Assembly: GCA_938743325.2 (NCBI GenBank)
Contig: OW568870.1
Coordinates: forward strand, 372,001 to 436,000
DNA length: 64,000 nt
Source of the DNA: Pycnococcus provasolii
Taxonomy: Eukaryota > Chlorophyta > Pseudoscourfieldiophyceae > Pseudoscourfieldiales > Pycnococcaceae
Direction of reading: 5' to 3'
A program made the position numbers and the translations under genes. This document shows positions 36,401 to 47,429 of this stretch, piece after piece (position 1 is the first letter of the stretch; each line of letters begins with the position of its first letter). The notes beneath the pieces are model-generated. The model saw only the letters and a program-made list of their open reading frames with translations. It had not been told where the DNA came from and did no database searches.

Positions 36401-39400
36401 ACGTCGTTCCTACGTTGAGCGTGTATGTGCCCGGCACGGTACTTTCGAAGGACACTTCGTATCCGCCCATCTTATAGTTCTTCTCCACCGTCGGGTTCAG
36501 CGCCGTCGCGGGGCACTTGTCGTACTCTTCCATGCACGGTACCTGGAACGTGCTCGCGCTCTCCCCCCGCATCTCCCTGCATAGATCCCAAACCACGTGG
36601 AACTTCTCCGTCCACTGCACGGGCAAGTACTCGCTCTTCTCCGCGAGATGGAAAGCAAGCTGTTTCGCCATGTCAGGAATGCACAGGCATTTGTTGTCCA
36701 TAACGAATTTATTGAATTTATTGCAGAATGCCTCGTCCGTGCAAACCGGCGGGTTGTTCTTGCGCAATGGGCCAGCCACGGGCCAGCCATAGTCAGGCAA
36801 GTCACTCGTGCACTTGACGGTTAATCCAGTTGATTTCGGATCCACGGGTTCGGACTGCTGAATGATAGCCGAGCACGTAGCCAACGCCTGTGGCATTTCC
36901 GCTTCCGTGATGTTAGCTTTGCGCTCCAGAAGGTGGCGGCGACCCGTACCAGTCGCGTTTGTCGTGTTCGCCGCCGCCGTCGTCGCGTTTGTCGTGTTCG
37001 CCGTCGTCGTGGTAGGGATGACCACAGGCGCAATCGTCATCGCCGGTGGCGTTGTCGCCACCGTCGTCGTCGCCGAGGAAGCCGAATCCACCGTAAGCAG
37101 GCTGCACACTGACTTGGCGATCTTCGACGTGGGGAACGTGTACTTGTAGTCGTCCAAGCTCCACCCTGTGAAGTTGTTGCCATATTTGTCCGAGAGCATC
37201 ATCAATGCCGACGGCTTACCGGCGTACACGTCCTTCGTCACCATGGATGAATTCCAGAAGTACATCATCGTAGGGCGTACGGCGAAGCGAGCGTAATGGT
37301 GGTCGAAATATGGCGAGAATGTATCGCCAATCTCAGCAGTCAGCGTGGAGTTGTACACGTCAAGAAGTTTCGCGGACATGTAGTACTGTCCGGCACGGAT
37401 GATGGCACCCTCCGTGCTGACGCGCGCGCGGGGAACCTTCTGCGAGAGCGCGTTCGGCGCCGGGTCTGCTTTCGGAATGTGCTCGTACTTGATGGCAAAT
37501 GTGTAGTACCCTTCAATTCCCTGAAGTCCGTGCTTCGGAGGCGGCGGCGGCGAAGGAAGCGTCGCGTTAAGAAGATGACGTCTGCCGGCGGTGGCAGCGG
37601 TAGTTGTAGTAGTTGTAGTAGTAGGAGGGGGAGGAGGAGGCGAGTACAATATATTCGCTTCCAAGAGCAGGTCCTTGCCAATCGTCGTGTTCGTGCTGTA
37701 CAAGTACGTGTCATCGCGCACCTGCGCCCGTGCGTACTTGTACACTGGTCCAGCCTGGAAGTACGGCGCAATGGTGTCCTGTCCAAAAGCGTTTCCAATC
37801 TCCTTCAGAACGCAGCACGGCGGGTTATTGCAAGGCGTCACAGCACCTGTGGTGCAGTTGTATCGGTGATCGTTGCCGAAGCGAAGCGTCCAGCCGAACT
37901 GGTCAATCGTGATTTCGCCTGCGTCGAATTCGTACCCAGCGTCACCCATCGGATGCTTCGTCAGACTGCCCGTGCCGGTGGCGTTGGCAATGTAGGGCGG
38001 ATTCATCACCGAGGCGGGAGCGAAGTACGGCGACATCTCAGCAAGAGTCAGTTTCTTCACCGTGAGGTAGTACGTCATCGTCGCCCCGGCATTCTCCACC
38101 ATGATGCGGTACTTGTTATCGCCCATTGCCAGGCTTCCCGCGTGGTAGCAGTGGATCTGGCTGGTGGACTTCACAAGAGCCTTGTCGAAGAATGGTCCCG
38201 CGTTACGCGTGGAGCAGAGAGAAGCCCCGAGACGTGGATACGTCGGTGAAACGTCGCGCACGACCTGGAACGTAACGTTGCGGTCGGCATACGGCATGAT
38301 GTCGAGGTTCGTTGTAGTAAACGGCACGTGCGCAATGAGGTTGCAGCTGGTGGAGTTCATCGAGCATCCGAGATTGTCAACCGCGGGACACGTCGACACA
38401 GCTCCGTTCGCGCAAGTCGAGTGCTGCGTCACGTCGTTGATGGCGGAGGTGACGTTACCAACTGTTTGTTTCGTCAAATTGCCGCAACTTCCGCCCACCA
38501 TGCCGCCACACGTGCCACGTTCTTTCAGGAACTCGTCGAACTGGTCGGAGCACTTGCAATCATTGTCCTCCATCACCTTGAGCAGGCTGCAGCACTTCTC
38601 CGCGCCACTGCTGGTGAGGTTGCCGACGTACGTCTTGAGGGTTGAGTTGTACATTGAAGCGATTTCGTTGGCCACGAAGCACCCTGTCACCAGGTTCGTG
38701 AATGCGGCGTCGCACGTGCGAAGCTGTTGCCAGCCCATGGTGCTCTCCGCAAAGACTCGGCCGGTAGAAAGCTGAATGTCCTGCATGCGGTTCAGGGTGA
38801 GATCCTTCTCAACGTGAATGGTGTACGTCGTAGAGTTTCCGGTGAACGTCGCGAAGTCGTAATTTTCGGCGTACACAGTGATGTCAAAGATGGTGTCGCG
38901 TCGCTCGAGCGGCATCGTGATCGTTGTGTTCGTCGAATTAATTTTGAAGAATCGCGGGACCTCGTACGGCTGCGGTGGCGGTGGATTCGGTGGAGGAGGC
39001 GAAGGCAGCGGCGGTGGGTTTGGCGGCGGTGGATTCGGTGGAGGTGGCGGCGGCGGATAGTGCACCCTCGCTTCGGTTTGTGTTCCGTTCACGAATAGAT
39101 CCTGGTCACTAGCAACAGTGATGGACGATGGATTCAGTGGCATTTTAAGAGCACTAGCACGATTCGCAATTTCGGTCGTAATTCCTGAAGCGACCATCGC
39201 TGCTTTAAGACTGGAAATCTGGGTCATAACGGGCGCAATTGCGCCAACAGTCACCAAGATGCCAGGCTCCTGGTCGGTCTGCGAAGGACCTCCAACCTTC
39301 GTGATGTTCATCACGCCAGCGGTCGTTTCGTTCAGTTTCAAAGCGTACGCTACGCTCCTTCCGAATTTCACGCTACTTTCGCTACTTTGGCAAGGAGCAG

Positions 39401-42400
39401 CATTGCCTATTCCACACCAGCTTTGCACGGAGAAAGCGCTGATATTGTATATTGCAATGACTCTAGCCACGTTGATCAATGTGGTGGTCGTAGTCGCTTT
39501 TGTCGTCGTAGACGTGGTATTCAGGAGAACGCGACGACGACCCGTCGTGGGTGCCGTGAGTGGCGGCGGAGGGTGCTTCTTCCACAGCGCATTTCCTCCA
39601 GTACCATAACCACCAGGCGGAGGGGCGTCAATCCAACGTTTGATCTGCTTCTTCACGATAATCGTCGAGTCAGGATCGTATGCACGAAGCGTGAACGTGA
39701 TAGACTCGTCGTTCACAGGTGCCGTCATGTACATGTAAGTCGGAACCTTCGGAACGCTGGCCTTCCAATTTCCCTGCGCACCGAGCGGCACCGCGTTGGT
39801 ACCCGTCGCGCCGTAGCTTGCAAGCAGGTTGTTCGTCGGCTGCGCTGCCAGAAGGTGGCGGCGCCCGGTACCAGTCGCCGGCGGCGGCGGCGCCGGCTTC
39901 GAGACGGGTGCGGCAACCTTTGCAGATGATGTCGTGGCAATGAGCTGGTTCAGCTCCGCGAAGCGACCCTTGTTGCGTACAACCTTGACAATGTACCTGC
40001 CCTGGCTTATACCCGCCTGCGAGGTCGTGTTCACGTAGAAGTACGTGTAAGCAGGTGCCAGCGGGAGCGTGTAAGCGGGCGTGTTGGTCGACACCGCCGG
40101 AACCACATTAATGATTCGGTTCAGCGGATCTTTGATCATGTCCGTGTAATCGCCAACGCCACCCCAGCTCAGGGCACCGTAGTCGTAGTATCCCGTCCAG
40201 TTCGACCACGCGAAGGCTGGCTTGACAAGCGAGGACGTGATCGGCATCGAAGCGCGAATCGAGACCTTGGTACCATATCCGAGCGGCTCTGGACTCAGCT
40301 TCACGTCAAAATTTTCCTTCTCAACGTAGATGGTGGGCCCGTCGAAGCTCTCCCACGGAACACCCGGCGCGATGTAGTTGCTGGGCACTCCAACGGTTTG
40401 GTAGTACGTCGTCGTCGTCTGCATCACCGCCTTCTTCTTTGCAGCAAGATACGCGGTGCGGCTGTTGAAGTCAAATGGCCTCGTGGGATTGTAGTTGCTG
40501 TGCGTTGGAACTGCTTTCGGACCACCCGTGATTGTCAGCGAGGAGAGCTCAGCCTGGTTCGACATGACGGTCGTGTATGCAAAGCTGTACGTCTGCGACG
40601 CACCAGACGTGTCCGTCACCTTGGCTTTGATCGTCGTCGTGCCTGGCGGCGTAGCTCCTGTGGGACAGAAGAACCGATTCTCCGTCGTTCCCTGGACGTC
40701 CGTCATCGTTATGTTCATCGCTTGGTCGAGCGTCGCAATAAGCTGAGCTTTAAGCTCGCGGCGTCGTCCCGTCCAGGACGTTGGGGACTTAGGCGCGACA
40801 TAAACACAGCTGGCAGGAGTTGATCCTCCCTCCGTCGTCATGGCCACCGAAGCAGTGTTGTCCTCACGCCGGTACTCGACAATGACGCCCATGATGTCGC
40901 CGCTCTGCGAGGTCAGGCTGTACGACAGCGTGTTCATGGAGAACGTGATCGGCATGACCGGATAGCTGATGGGACGATCGGCCATAACAGCCTGCAGAGT
41001 CACTGACCCAAGGCGCGTCGATCTCACGCGCTTCACCGTGTAAACGAACGATGTCGTGCCAAAAGTCAGAGTCACCGTATTGACACTCGGCTCAAAGTTC
41101 AAGAATGGCGTCTGAATGATGGCACCGCTGGTGTACGCCACTGCCGCCGCACCCGAGGACGTGGAGAGTGTCGCGGTGCCAGCTCCAGCCGGGATTGCAA
41201 AACGCACATAGACGTTGTCCGTAGCAGCTGGCACAGTCACGGTCTGCGCGCTCAGGCCGCCGTAGACGAAGCCGGCTCCGGCAATGGCAAAATTCGCGTC
41301 CGAAATATAGTGCGTCGTAAACGCAGATCCCGAGTTGGTCGCGGAGAATGCGCCACCGAGGGGCTGGTACTGCGCAATTTGAACGTCGAAGGTGTACGCC
41401 GACACCGTCTTCTGGTTCTCTGATGTAACCGTGACCGTGAACACGTTGCTTCCCACGTTGAGAGCGTTCTGGAGCGATACTCCCGTCACCGATTTCTCCG
41501 CCGACGCTTCCAGGCAGATGGTATATGTCAGCCCTTTCGAAATAGGGGACACCGCGGGGGTTCTAAGCGGGGACGTCTGGGGGTCAAACTGCGTGTGTGG
41601 GCAAGAAGCGCCAGGCGTGATCACTTTGAGATCCACGTTGCCATATGCCATGCCGAGCGGAATCGTGTACGCCAGCGTGGTCGGCACGAACGCAGGGCTA
41701 ATGTCGCCGCCGCCATTGAAAGCCGTATCAGGAACCAGTTTCAAGCCGTTGAGCAACCCGTCCGAGGATCCGACAATGGCACGATAGACGTTAATCGTGT
41801 ATATCGCGCTCGGTCCGTGGGGGGAGGTCACGACGATGTCGACAACGTTCTCCTCCGCAAGCAACTTGATCACCGGCGAGGGCTTGTCGCACTCGGTGAG
41901 GTAACCGCCGACCGTAATCGTCGCATCCTTGTCCGAGCAGATGGGCGTGAACTGGAAATCTTCCGTCTTGATCGTCACGGCAAGGTCGTACACGAAGTCA
42001 TGAGGGTCGAAGATCGGCGAGAGCACGCCAGCCGACGGGATGATGTTTAGCAGACGCGTGTCCGCGACGACGAGCACGACGATCGTATACACCTTGCGAG
42101 TGACCGTGTTTGGCGCAGTCACCTCGACGCGCACACGATTCTCGCCAACCTCGAGCGACACAACGCTGCTATTGCCCGTGCGACCGGCGATCTTCACCGT
42201 AGCACCAGGGTGATTCGGAACCGCTGTCACGAGTAGCTCGTCGTTGATGGAATACGACTCCGCGAAGTATACTTGCGTGTCTGGAGAGAAGGCGGGAACC
42301 ATGTCCTTCTTTCCTCGCGATCCTGTCGGATGCTGAATGGAAAGGCCCGCCAGCGTAGCGTCTGCAGCAAGTCCGAGCTCAAACGCCACACAGTACTTCG

Positions 42401-44385
42401 GAAGGAAGTCGAGGTACACGAACTCCGCTCCCACCTCGGGAATTGCGGGAACCACCGCGGCCATCTCTGGCACGTAGTCGTAGAACGCAAAGTCGTAGAA
42501 GTAGAAGGTATCGTACCACGTGTAGAATCCGTAGAATCCGTCGGGAACGGTCATCGTCTCAGTCACAGCCTCGGCAGCCGGCTTCGAGACGGCGTCCTTC
42601 TCGTACAAGAACTCGAAATCGACGCTGTCCTCCGAGAAAATCTGGCCGTCAAACGAGAGACGCGCCTTGGACTTGCCAAAGTCCTGGGCCATCGCAACGC
42701 AGAGAACGCGCGCATACGGCTTCAGGGTATCCGGCGCGATGAACTCGGCAGCAACCTCAACGTCATCAAACTTGCACTTAGCGCTCTTGTTGATCACCGC
42801 AGCATCTCCCCCGCTCGAGAACGGGTTGTAGCTGAACGTCAGCTTGACTGCCTCGCTCAGCGACTTGGTCGTCGACGGCACGATCGACGCGAACGAGATC
42901 GGGTCGTGGTACGTGAAGGTCGCGCCACTGTCCGTCCAGTCCTTTCCATTCAGCGAGTACTTCACTGTCACCTTGTCCTTCACTCCGCGAGGCGGTGCCT
43001 TGCAAACGAACGCGGGCGAGTTGGTGTCCTGCGTGAAGAAGAACGCATCAGCGTGGACCACCTCCTTGTCGAACATGCAGTAGAACCACTGGTGATCCTC
43101 GGGCACGGTACCGGCTAGCTTGAACGTCACCTTGGTACCTCCGCTCGACGGACCAACCGCTGGCGTGTACGCGGACAGACACAGCTCTGCGATCGGCCCG
43201 GCGGCGATGTCGTCGAGCTGATAGAACGGCTCGTAGAAGTAGAACGCCTGCGCCACCGGGATCTCGTAGAACGGCTCCGGCGGGAGCTCAGCAACGGAGT
43301 AGAAGTCGTTGTAGAAGCCGTAGAACTGGTAGAAGCCTACTGGCACCGTCTGGAACCACTGCGTGTACGCTGGGCTGTTCGCGTCGTACTCTCCCACCAC
43401 GGTGGAAGTGAACAGGTACGTGAACTTCGCAGCAATCTCAGAGTAGTCCTGGCCGTTAACGCTAACCGTGAGGTCAACCGAACCAACGTCACTTGGCGGC
43501 GCCGTGCAGAACACCGTGGTAGGTGCGACGTAAGTCGCCATCACCACCTCGTCGTCGAACTTACACGTCGCCGGCACCACAACACCGCTACCCACGGACT
43601 CGCCCATGAACGGGTCGCGCGCGAGCGTCACAGTGACGTTCGTGCCTCCCTGCATGGAGCCACCGCTTGGCATGACGCTCGCCATGTAAACGGGATCTGA
43701 GAAGAAGAACGAGGAGCCGTATGTGTACGACTTGCCCCCGTCTACGCTGACTCCTAGCGGCACGCTTGTACCGGAAGGTCCCGGCGGTGCACCGCACGTG
43801 ATGGACGGGTGGTTGCCGTCCAGGAACAGGCTACCGGCCGCCACCGGAACCTCCCCGAACTTACAGTACACCACCGCGCCCTCTGCAAGCGCGTCATCGA
43901 GCTTAACGACGACCTGCGTGCCACCGCTGCTCGAACCCACGGCTGGACCAAACGTGAAGTCCACCGCTGCGATAGTTTCGTTTCGTTTAGAGTGGTGTGT
44001 GTCACGTGTTGTCATGGAGTGAGTGCTCTTGCTATGCTATTCGTGCGACCGATCAAGTTGTTGTCGCGAAAACAGGCTGACCGCGCATCAGGTTTTCCTC
44101 CAGCCCTCTCACAGCCCCCCCGTCCTTTCTCTCGCCGTGTTGCAGTTGATCGCGCACCAACTTCTGCGTGCACCCTCCCGCACGTGGGCCACCATGGACG
44201 TCTCGCATACGAAAACCCTCCATCCCTTAAAGCCCGTTCCCAAAACTGAGCAAAGCAAAGCAAAGCAAAGCAAAGCAAAGCAAAGCAAAGCAAAGCAACG
44301 TACCGTTCGCGGCTCCCGCGGAGAATAGGAGCACCGCCAGCAGCGTGGCCCACCAGGAGCATCGCTGCGATAGCGCGCGCCTCAT
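21459..44385 (-). CDS. Giant single-pass surface protein: TIG, cadherin-like, ~30 filamin-type repeats, REJ-like region
   Basis: Two exons, 44385-44304 and 43966-21459, give about 7,529 residues; the phases fit exactly. Exon 1 is a signal peptide (MRRALSQRCSWWATLLAVLL, then FSAGAAN) ending in donor GTACGT. Then come IPT/TIG domains (about 15-480) separated by two Phe/Tyr-rich segments, cadherin-like beta sandwiches (about 550-1060), a proline linker near 1665-1700, Cys-rich modules (about 1775-1850 and 2430-2505), and about 30 filamin/Ig-like repeats (about 2290-6400) marked by D-x-[YF]-x-N, for example DRFGNP, DAYGNV and DKYKNL. A REJ/PKD-like region follows (about 6440-7050), then a Ser/Pro linker, one membrane helix (LIVGPVVGGIVLCGVVGFIF) and a short RRRRQR tail. 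It is probably a type I cell-surface or adhesion protein; the specific role is unknown. GRR-L-L motifs recur at seven module borders. Confidence 0.88.
43967..44303 (-). other. Predicted 5' intron of the giant gene
   Basis: On the minus strand it starts GTACGTTGC and ends CTATCGCAG (337 bp). It contains about nine tandem TTTGC units next to the donor (CAAAG on the plus strand, 44250-44297). Exon 1 ends in phase 1 and exon 2 resumes with CG, restoring an alanine codon followed by VDFTFGPAV. Without it the protein would start MTTRDTHHSK and have no signal peptide, which is implausible for a protein with extracellular domains and a C-terminal membrane anchor. Confidence 0.8.
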
Positions 44386-45611
44386 GAGTGCTGCTTACAC
44401 AAGCACCAGCTGTTAGTCGTAGTAGAGTAAGTCCTCCTTAAGACTCGCAATGGCGAGCGGCACCACACCACTACGGCCTCGTGAAGTTTGCTGCGGGCGA
44501 AGGAGGGAGGTGCGAGGTGCGGTTTGCTGCCCTGCCCGCGCCTTGAGGAAGGCTTGGCTTCGAACGAACAAAAGCAAAGCCGGCCAAGGCTTCCTTCTGC
44601 GGTGCAGCGGTGCACCAGGACCCCAAGCAAGGCCCAAGGGGAGCGTCGGGTCGGCGAGCGTCGGTCGCTGGGAAGTGCACAGTGTTGCTGCGTTGCTGGG
44701 AACACTGTGCAACCCGTGCACAGTACAGTGTGGGTGGCTTTGCTGGGAAGGGCACGGGAGCCCTGTGGGAGCCCTGTGGGAGCCCTGTGGGAGCCCGCGG
44801 CCACAACAAGCTTTGCCGGGTAACAGGGTGGGGAACACAACACTGGGAGCTCAACTGAACTCCCAGGGTTCAGTGCGAAACGAGTCGAGGCGACGATCTT
44901 GGGAGGCAACAAACAAACAAACAAACAACGCTGCTACGCGAAACGCGAAACGCGAAACCAGTGGGTCCCAGCACAACAAAACACGTGACTGTGCCAATGC
45001 CAACACGAGGCGAGCGAGCGAGCGAGCGAGCGAGCCTTCAGAGCACCACGACCTGACTGCCTTCAGAGAGAACCTGTATGTACTGGTTGAGTGTGGGATC
45101 ATCGCCTTGGACTTGGTTCCTCGCCTTCACGAGGAAGCCCTGAAGCCCTTGAAGTCCACAGCTAACTTAGTACTACATTACCGGACTCGCCGAAGAGGGA
45201 GACTCGCGCGCGACCATTAACCATTCCAATAGTACTGTACTGTAGTACTACCGTTGCTGGTTTAACCTTGCCTGCTCTATGTACAGTACTGTACTGTAAG
45301 GTGAAGGAATGGAGAGGTAACAACAACGCATCGACGTCACCTTTTTTGACATCGAGTTGACATCGACGTCACCTACTTCACGGACTGTGTTTTTCACAGC
45401 CACAGAAGCATCTCGACCTGTAGGTTCGTCTAGTTGCCTCGGGGCACGCACCATTTAACGGTTTCAAGTTTTGGTTCGAATTTCTTGGAATTTTTCCAAT
45501 CCGCCGAATCGTGTCGAAACCACGAGAACTCGGCAAGTGGCACGCGCACAGAGCTGTGAGGTTACATAAGGTCAGGCTAAGGCGCACACACAGGTTAGTT
45601 TTATTAGAGGT
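44386..45611. other. Intergenic region rich in simple tandem repeats
   Basis: About 1.2 kb with several low-complexity blocks: a 12-bp GAGCCCTGTGGG unit repeated about three times at 44758-44797, (AAAC)n at 44907-44927, (GCGAAAC)3 near 44938-44959, (GCGA)n at 45012-45036, and GTACTGTAC palindromes at 45230-45300. Open frames here (a 256-residue one on the plus strand, several on the minus strand) are built from these repeats and have no recognisable domain. Confidence 0.5.
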
Positions 45612-46984
45612 ATGAGGTCCCTGCGGCCGTTCGAGACACCAACGTCAAGACCAACGTCACCTGTCGTAAAAGGCACTCCACTGTCTCCTTCCGTTCAACG
45701 ACGGCTCCTCCGTTTGTTCCAAGAAGGTGAGGTGCGCATCGCAGCGCGGTGGAGGCCGTTCCCGACGCCCTATTCGTAGAGGTGTGTTCGCACACAACTG
45801 GCACACGGCAGTTCCGGTGTTCGACGACCCGGATGGAGCTTCCGGGTGGTGTGCTACTGTGCGGATGTTTTGTCTCTGGCATCGCATCGCTGGGGGGCAT
45901 CTGACTGTCTCATGTTTCGGAACAGCCGGTAAGCCTACATTCACAGTGCAGTAGTGCCGCTGCCCGCTGAGAACCCAACGAAAGCGTTGCCACCTTGAGC
46001 ACGGCCGAAGCCTCAACTCCGCGCCGTTCGGGTCCGGCCGCTCCCAACAACACCAACATCAACATCAACGTTGGCCCGCCACCTCGAATGCCCGTCGACC
46101 CTGCTTCGCTGCCAGCGGCTGGCCGGCCCAGCGCGCGCGAGTCCATCAACGATACGCCGCTCTCAACCGCTGGGTATGCGCCACGACGAGTGACGGAGTG
46201 GAGGAGCACGCACACGCACGGTATGAAGACAGGTGAGTTTCGCGAGGTGCCCATCTACCGCCAGTATCACAAACCAGACTACCCTTTCGGGCAGACGAGC
46301 ACGCGCGACATTGACGGCGCCATGGCCGGAACGGTATCGCGCATTCTTCCGCTCTCCGGTCGCATGGTCAACCCGCTGCAGCCGGCGTACTCGCTTCCCG
46401 CGTTGCGCGGCTCGTCCGCTGGTGGTGACCCGGCTGCTTACCGCGCACCTCGCGACCCGCTGCGCCTCGACGATATTAGCGGAACGCGTGCGGTGTACGT
46501 GGATCACCTGAACCCTCAAACGAAAGACGTTCCGCACGCGCGTGGCGTGCGCGCGCTTGAGAGGGATACACGCAGCGATGTGGATGTCGGCCGACTTGGG
46601 CTCTGGGCGTACGGCGACAGCGGTCACTTCTCGCGAAGCCGGCGACACGTGCAGGCGCCGAGCAACCCGCTGCAGCCGGTGTACCGATACGACGGGCCGA
46701 CTCAAGAGTATGACGCGTCGTGCTACAGAGCCGCGGCCGCACGACGCGCCGCGATTCCCGCGCGCGCCGCGCTGACGAAGCACGGCGGTGGACCCGAGGG
46801 CGAGCTGCAGGGTAATTTGGAGCGCATGCGTGCCTCCGTTGCTGGGCCGTACGGCAAGGGCGTTGGAAGCGTTGTTATGGAAGGCAAACTCGTGCTTACA
46901 CCAACGCGACGAACGCATCGTTTTGGAAAAGGAGGCTTAAAAAATCTCCACCATGTACGCGCGCCGTCCACCGTGTTGGCGTGA
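45612..46984 (+). CDS. Predicted two-exon protein of unknown function
   Basis: The long frame (to 46984) has an in-frame stop just upstream at 45968-45970 and no ATG until 46088. A better model is exon 1 from the ATG at 45612 to donor AAG|GTGAGG at 45726/45727 and exon 2 from 45972 after CTGAG; phases match (1 and 1) and give about 375 residues. The protein begins with a Thr/Ser/Pro-rich basic segment. Further on it repeats NPLQPAYSLP (about 46372-46401) and NPLQPVYRYD (about 46666-46695) and has a DYPFGQTSTRDIDG block, all hydrophilic with no membrane segment. I do not recognise the family; similar Asn-Pro-Leu-x-Pro words occur in flagellar proteins of some protists, a weak hint only. The shorter alternative starts at 46088 (299 residues). 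Confidence 0.58.
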
Positions 46985-47081
46985 GTAACGAATGTGTTAG
47001 ATCTTTGAAGCTTTTTTACCTTGTGTTCACACATTCAGACTTTGTTTGTGTGTACAATGTTTGTAAATACATGATAGCAGT

Positions 47082-47423
47082 CTCAACTCCAAGACAGCCC
47101 CTTTTCCCACACGTTGGACTCCTTTAGATACTGCTCTAGCTGCAGGTAGAGTAGTAAGTGTGACCCTTGAGCCATCGTGTTGATGCACGGTTGGTGGCGA
47201 TGGCAACGACATCAACGAAAACAAGTCGCAACCGGAGACCTCACTACGCCAACGAAAGCGCCCTGATAGAGTGATACAACCTTCGAAATCACCTGCGCAA
47301 TGTCCAAAAACGCGGCAGTGCATGGCACCGGTGAATGGGCTGAATGGTGAAACGTGAATGGTGTGAATGGACAACCGCTGGACAGAGTAAAGTATACTTC
47401 ATTACTGAATGAGGGATCTCAGG
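47082..47423 (-). repeat. Dispersed 3'-flank repeat, copy S (after the GT29 gene)
   Basis: On the minus strand this begins seven bases after the GT29 stop codon with CCTGAGATCCCTCATT and runs about 340 bp to TTGGAGTTGAG. It aligns with 58327-58637 on the plus strand, where the same sequence begins three bases after the QPRT stop. By eye identity is roughly 75-85 percent; this copy has an extra ~30 bp of ATTCAC-like tandem sequence. The best-conserved part includes GGTTGTATCACTCTATCAGG and CACCAACCGTGCATCAACAC. Confidence 0.85.
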
Positions 47424-47429
47424 TGAAAA

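Noticed and set aside
23607-44022. Many long plus-strand frames inside the giant gene (for example 23607-24752, 25872-27077, 32523-33746, 33861-35102)
   Set aside because: All are His/Arg/Val-rich mirrors of the filamin-repeat coding strand; none has a known domain, and the opposite strand is open throughout.
44250-44297. (CAAAG)n tandem run considered as a CRISPR-like or satellite array
   Set aside because: The unit is 5 bp with no spacers; it is a microsatellite inside the predicted 5' intron of the giant gene.
44450-45220. 256-residue plus-strand frame between the giant gene and the unknown gene
   Set aside because: It is assembled from tandem repeats (GAGCCCTGTGGG, AAAC, GCGA units), has no domain and no consistent coding composition.
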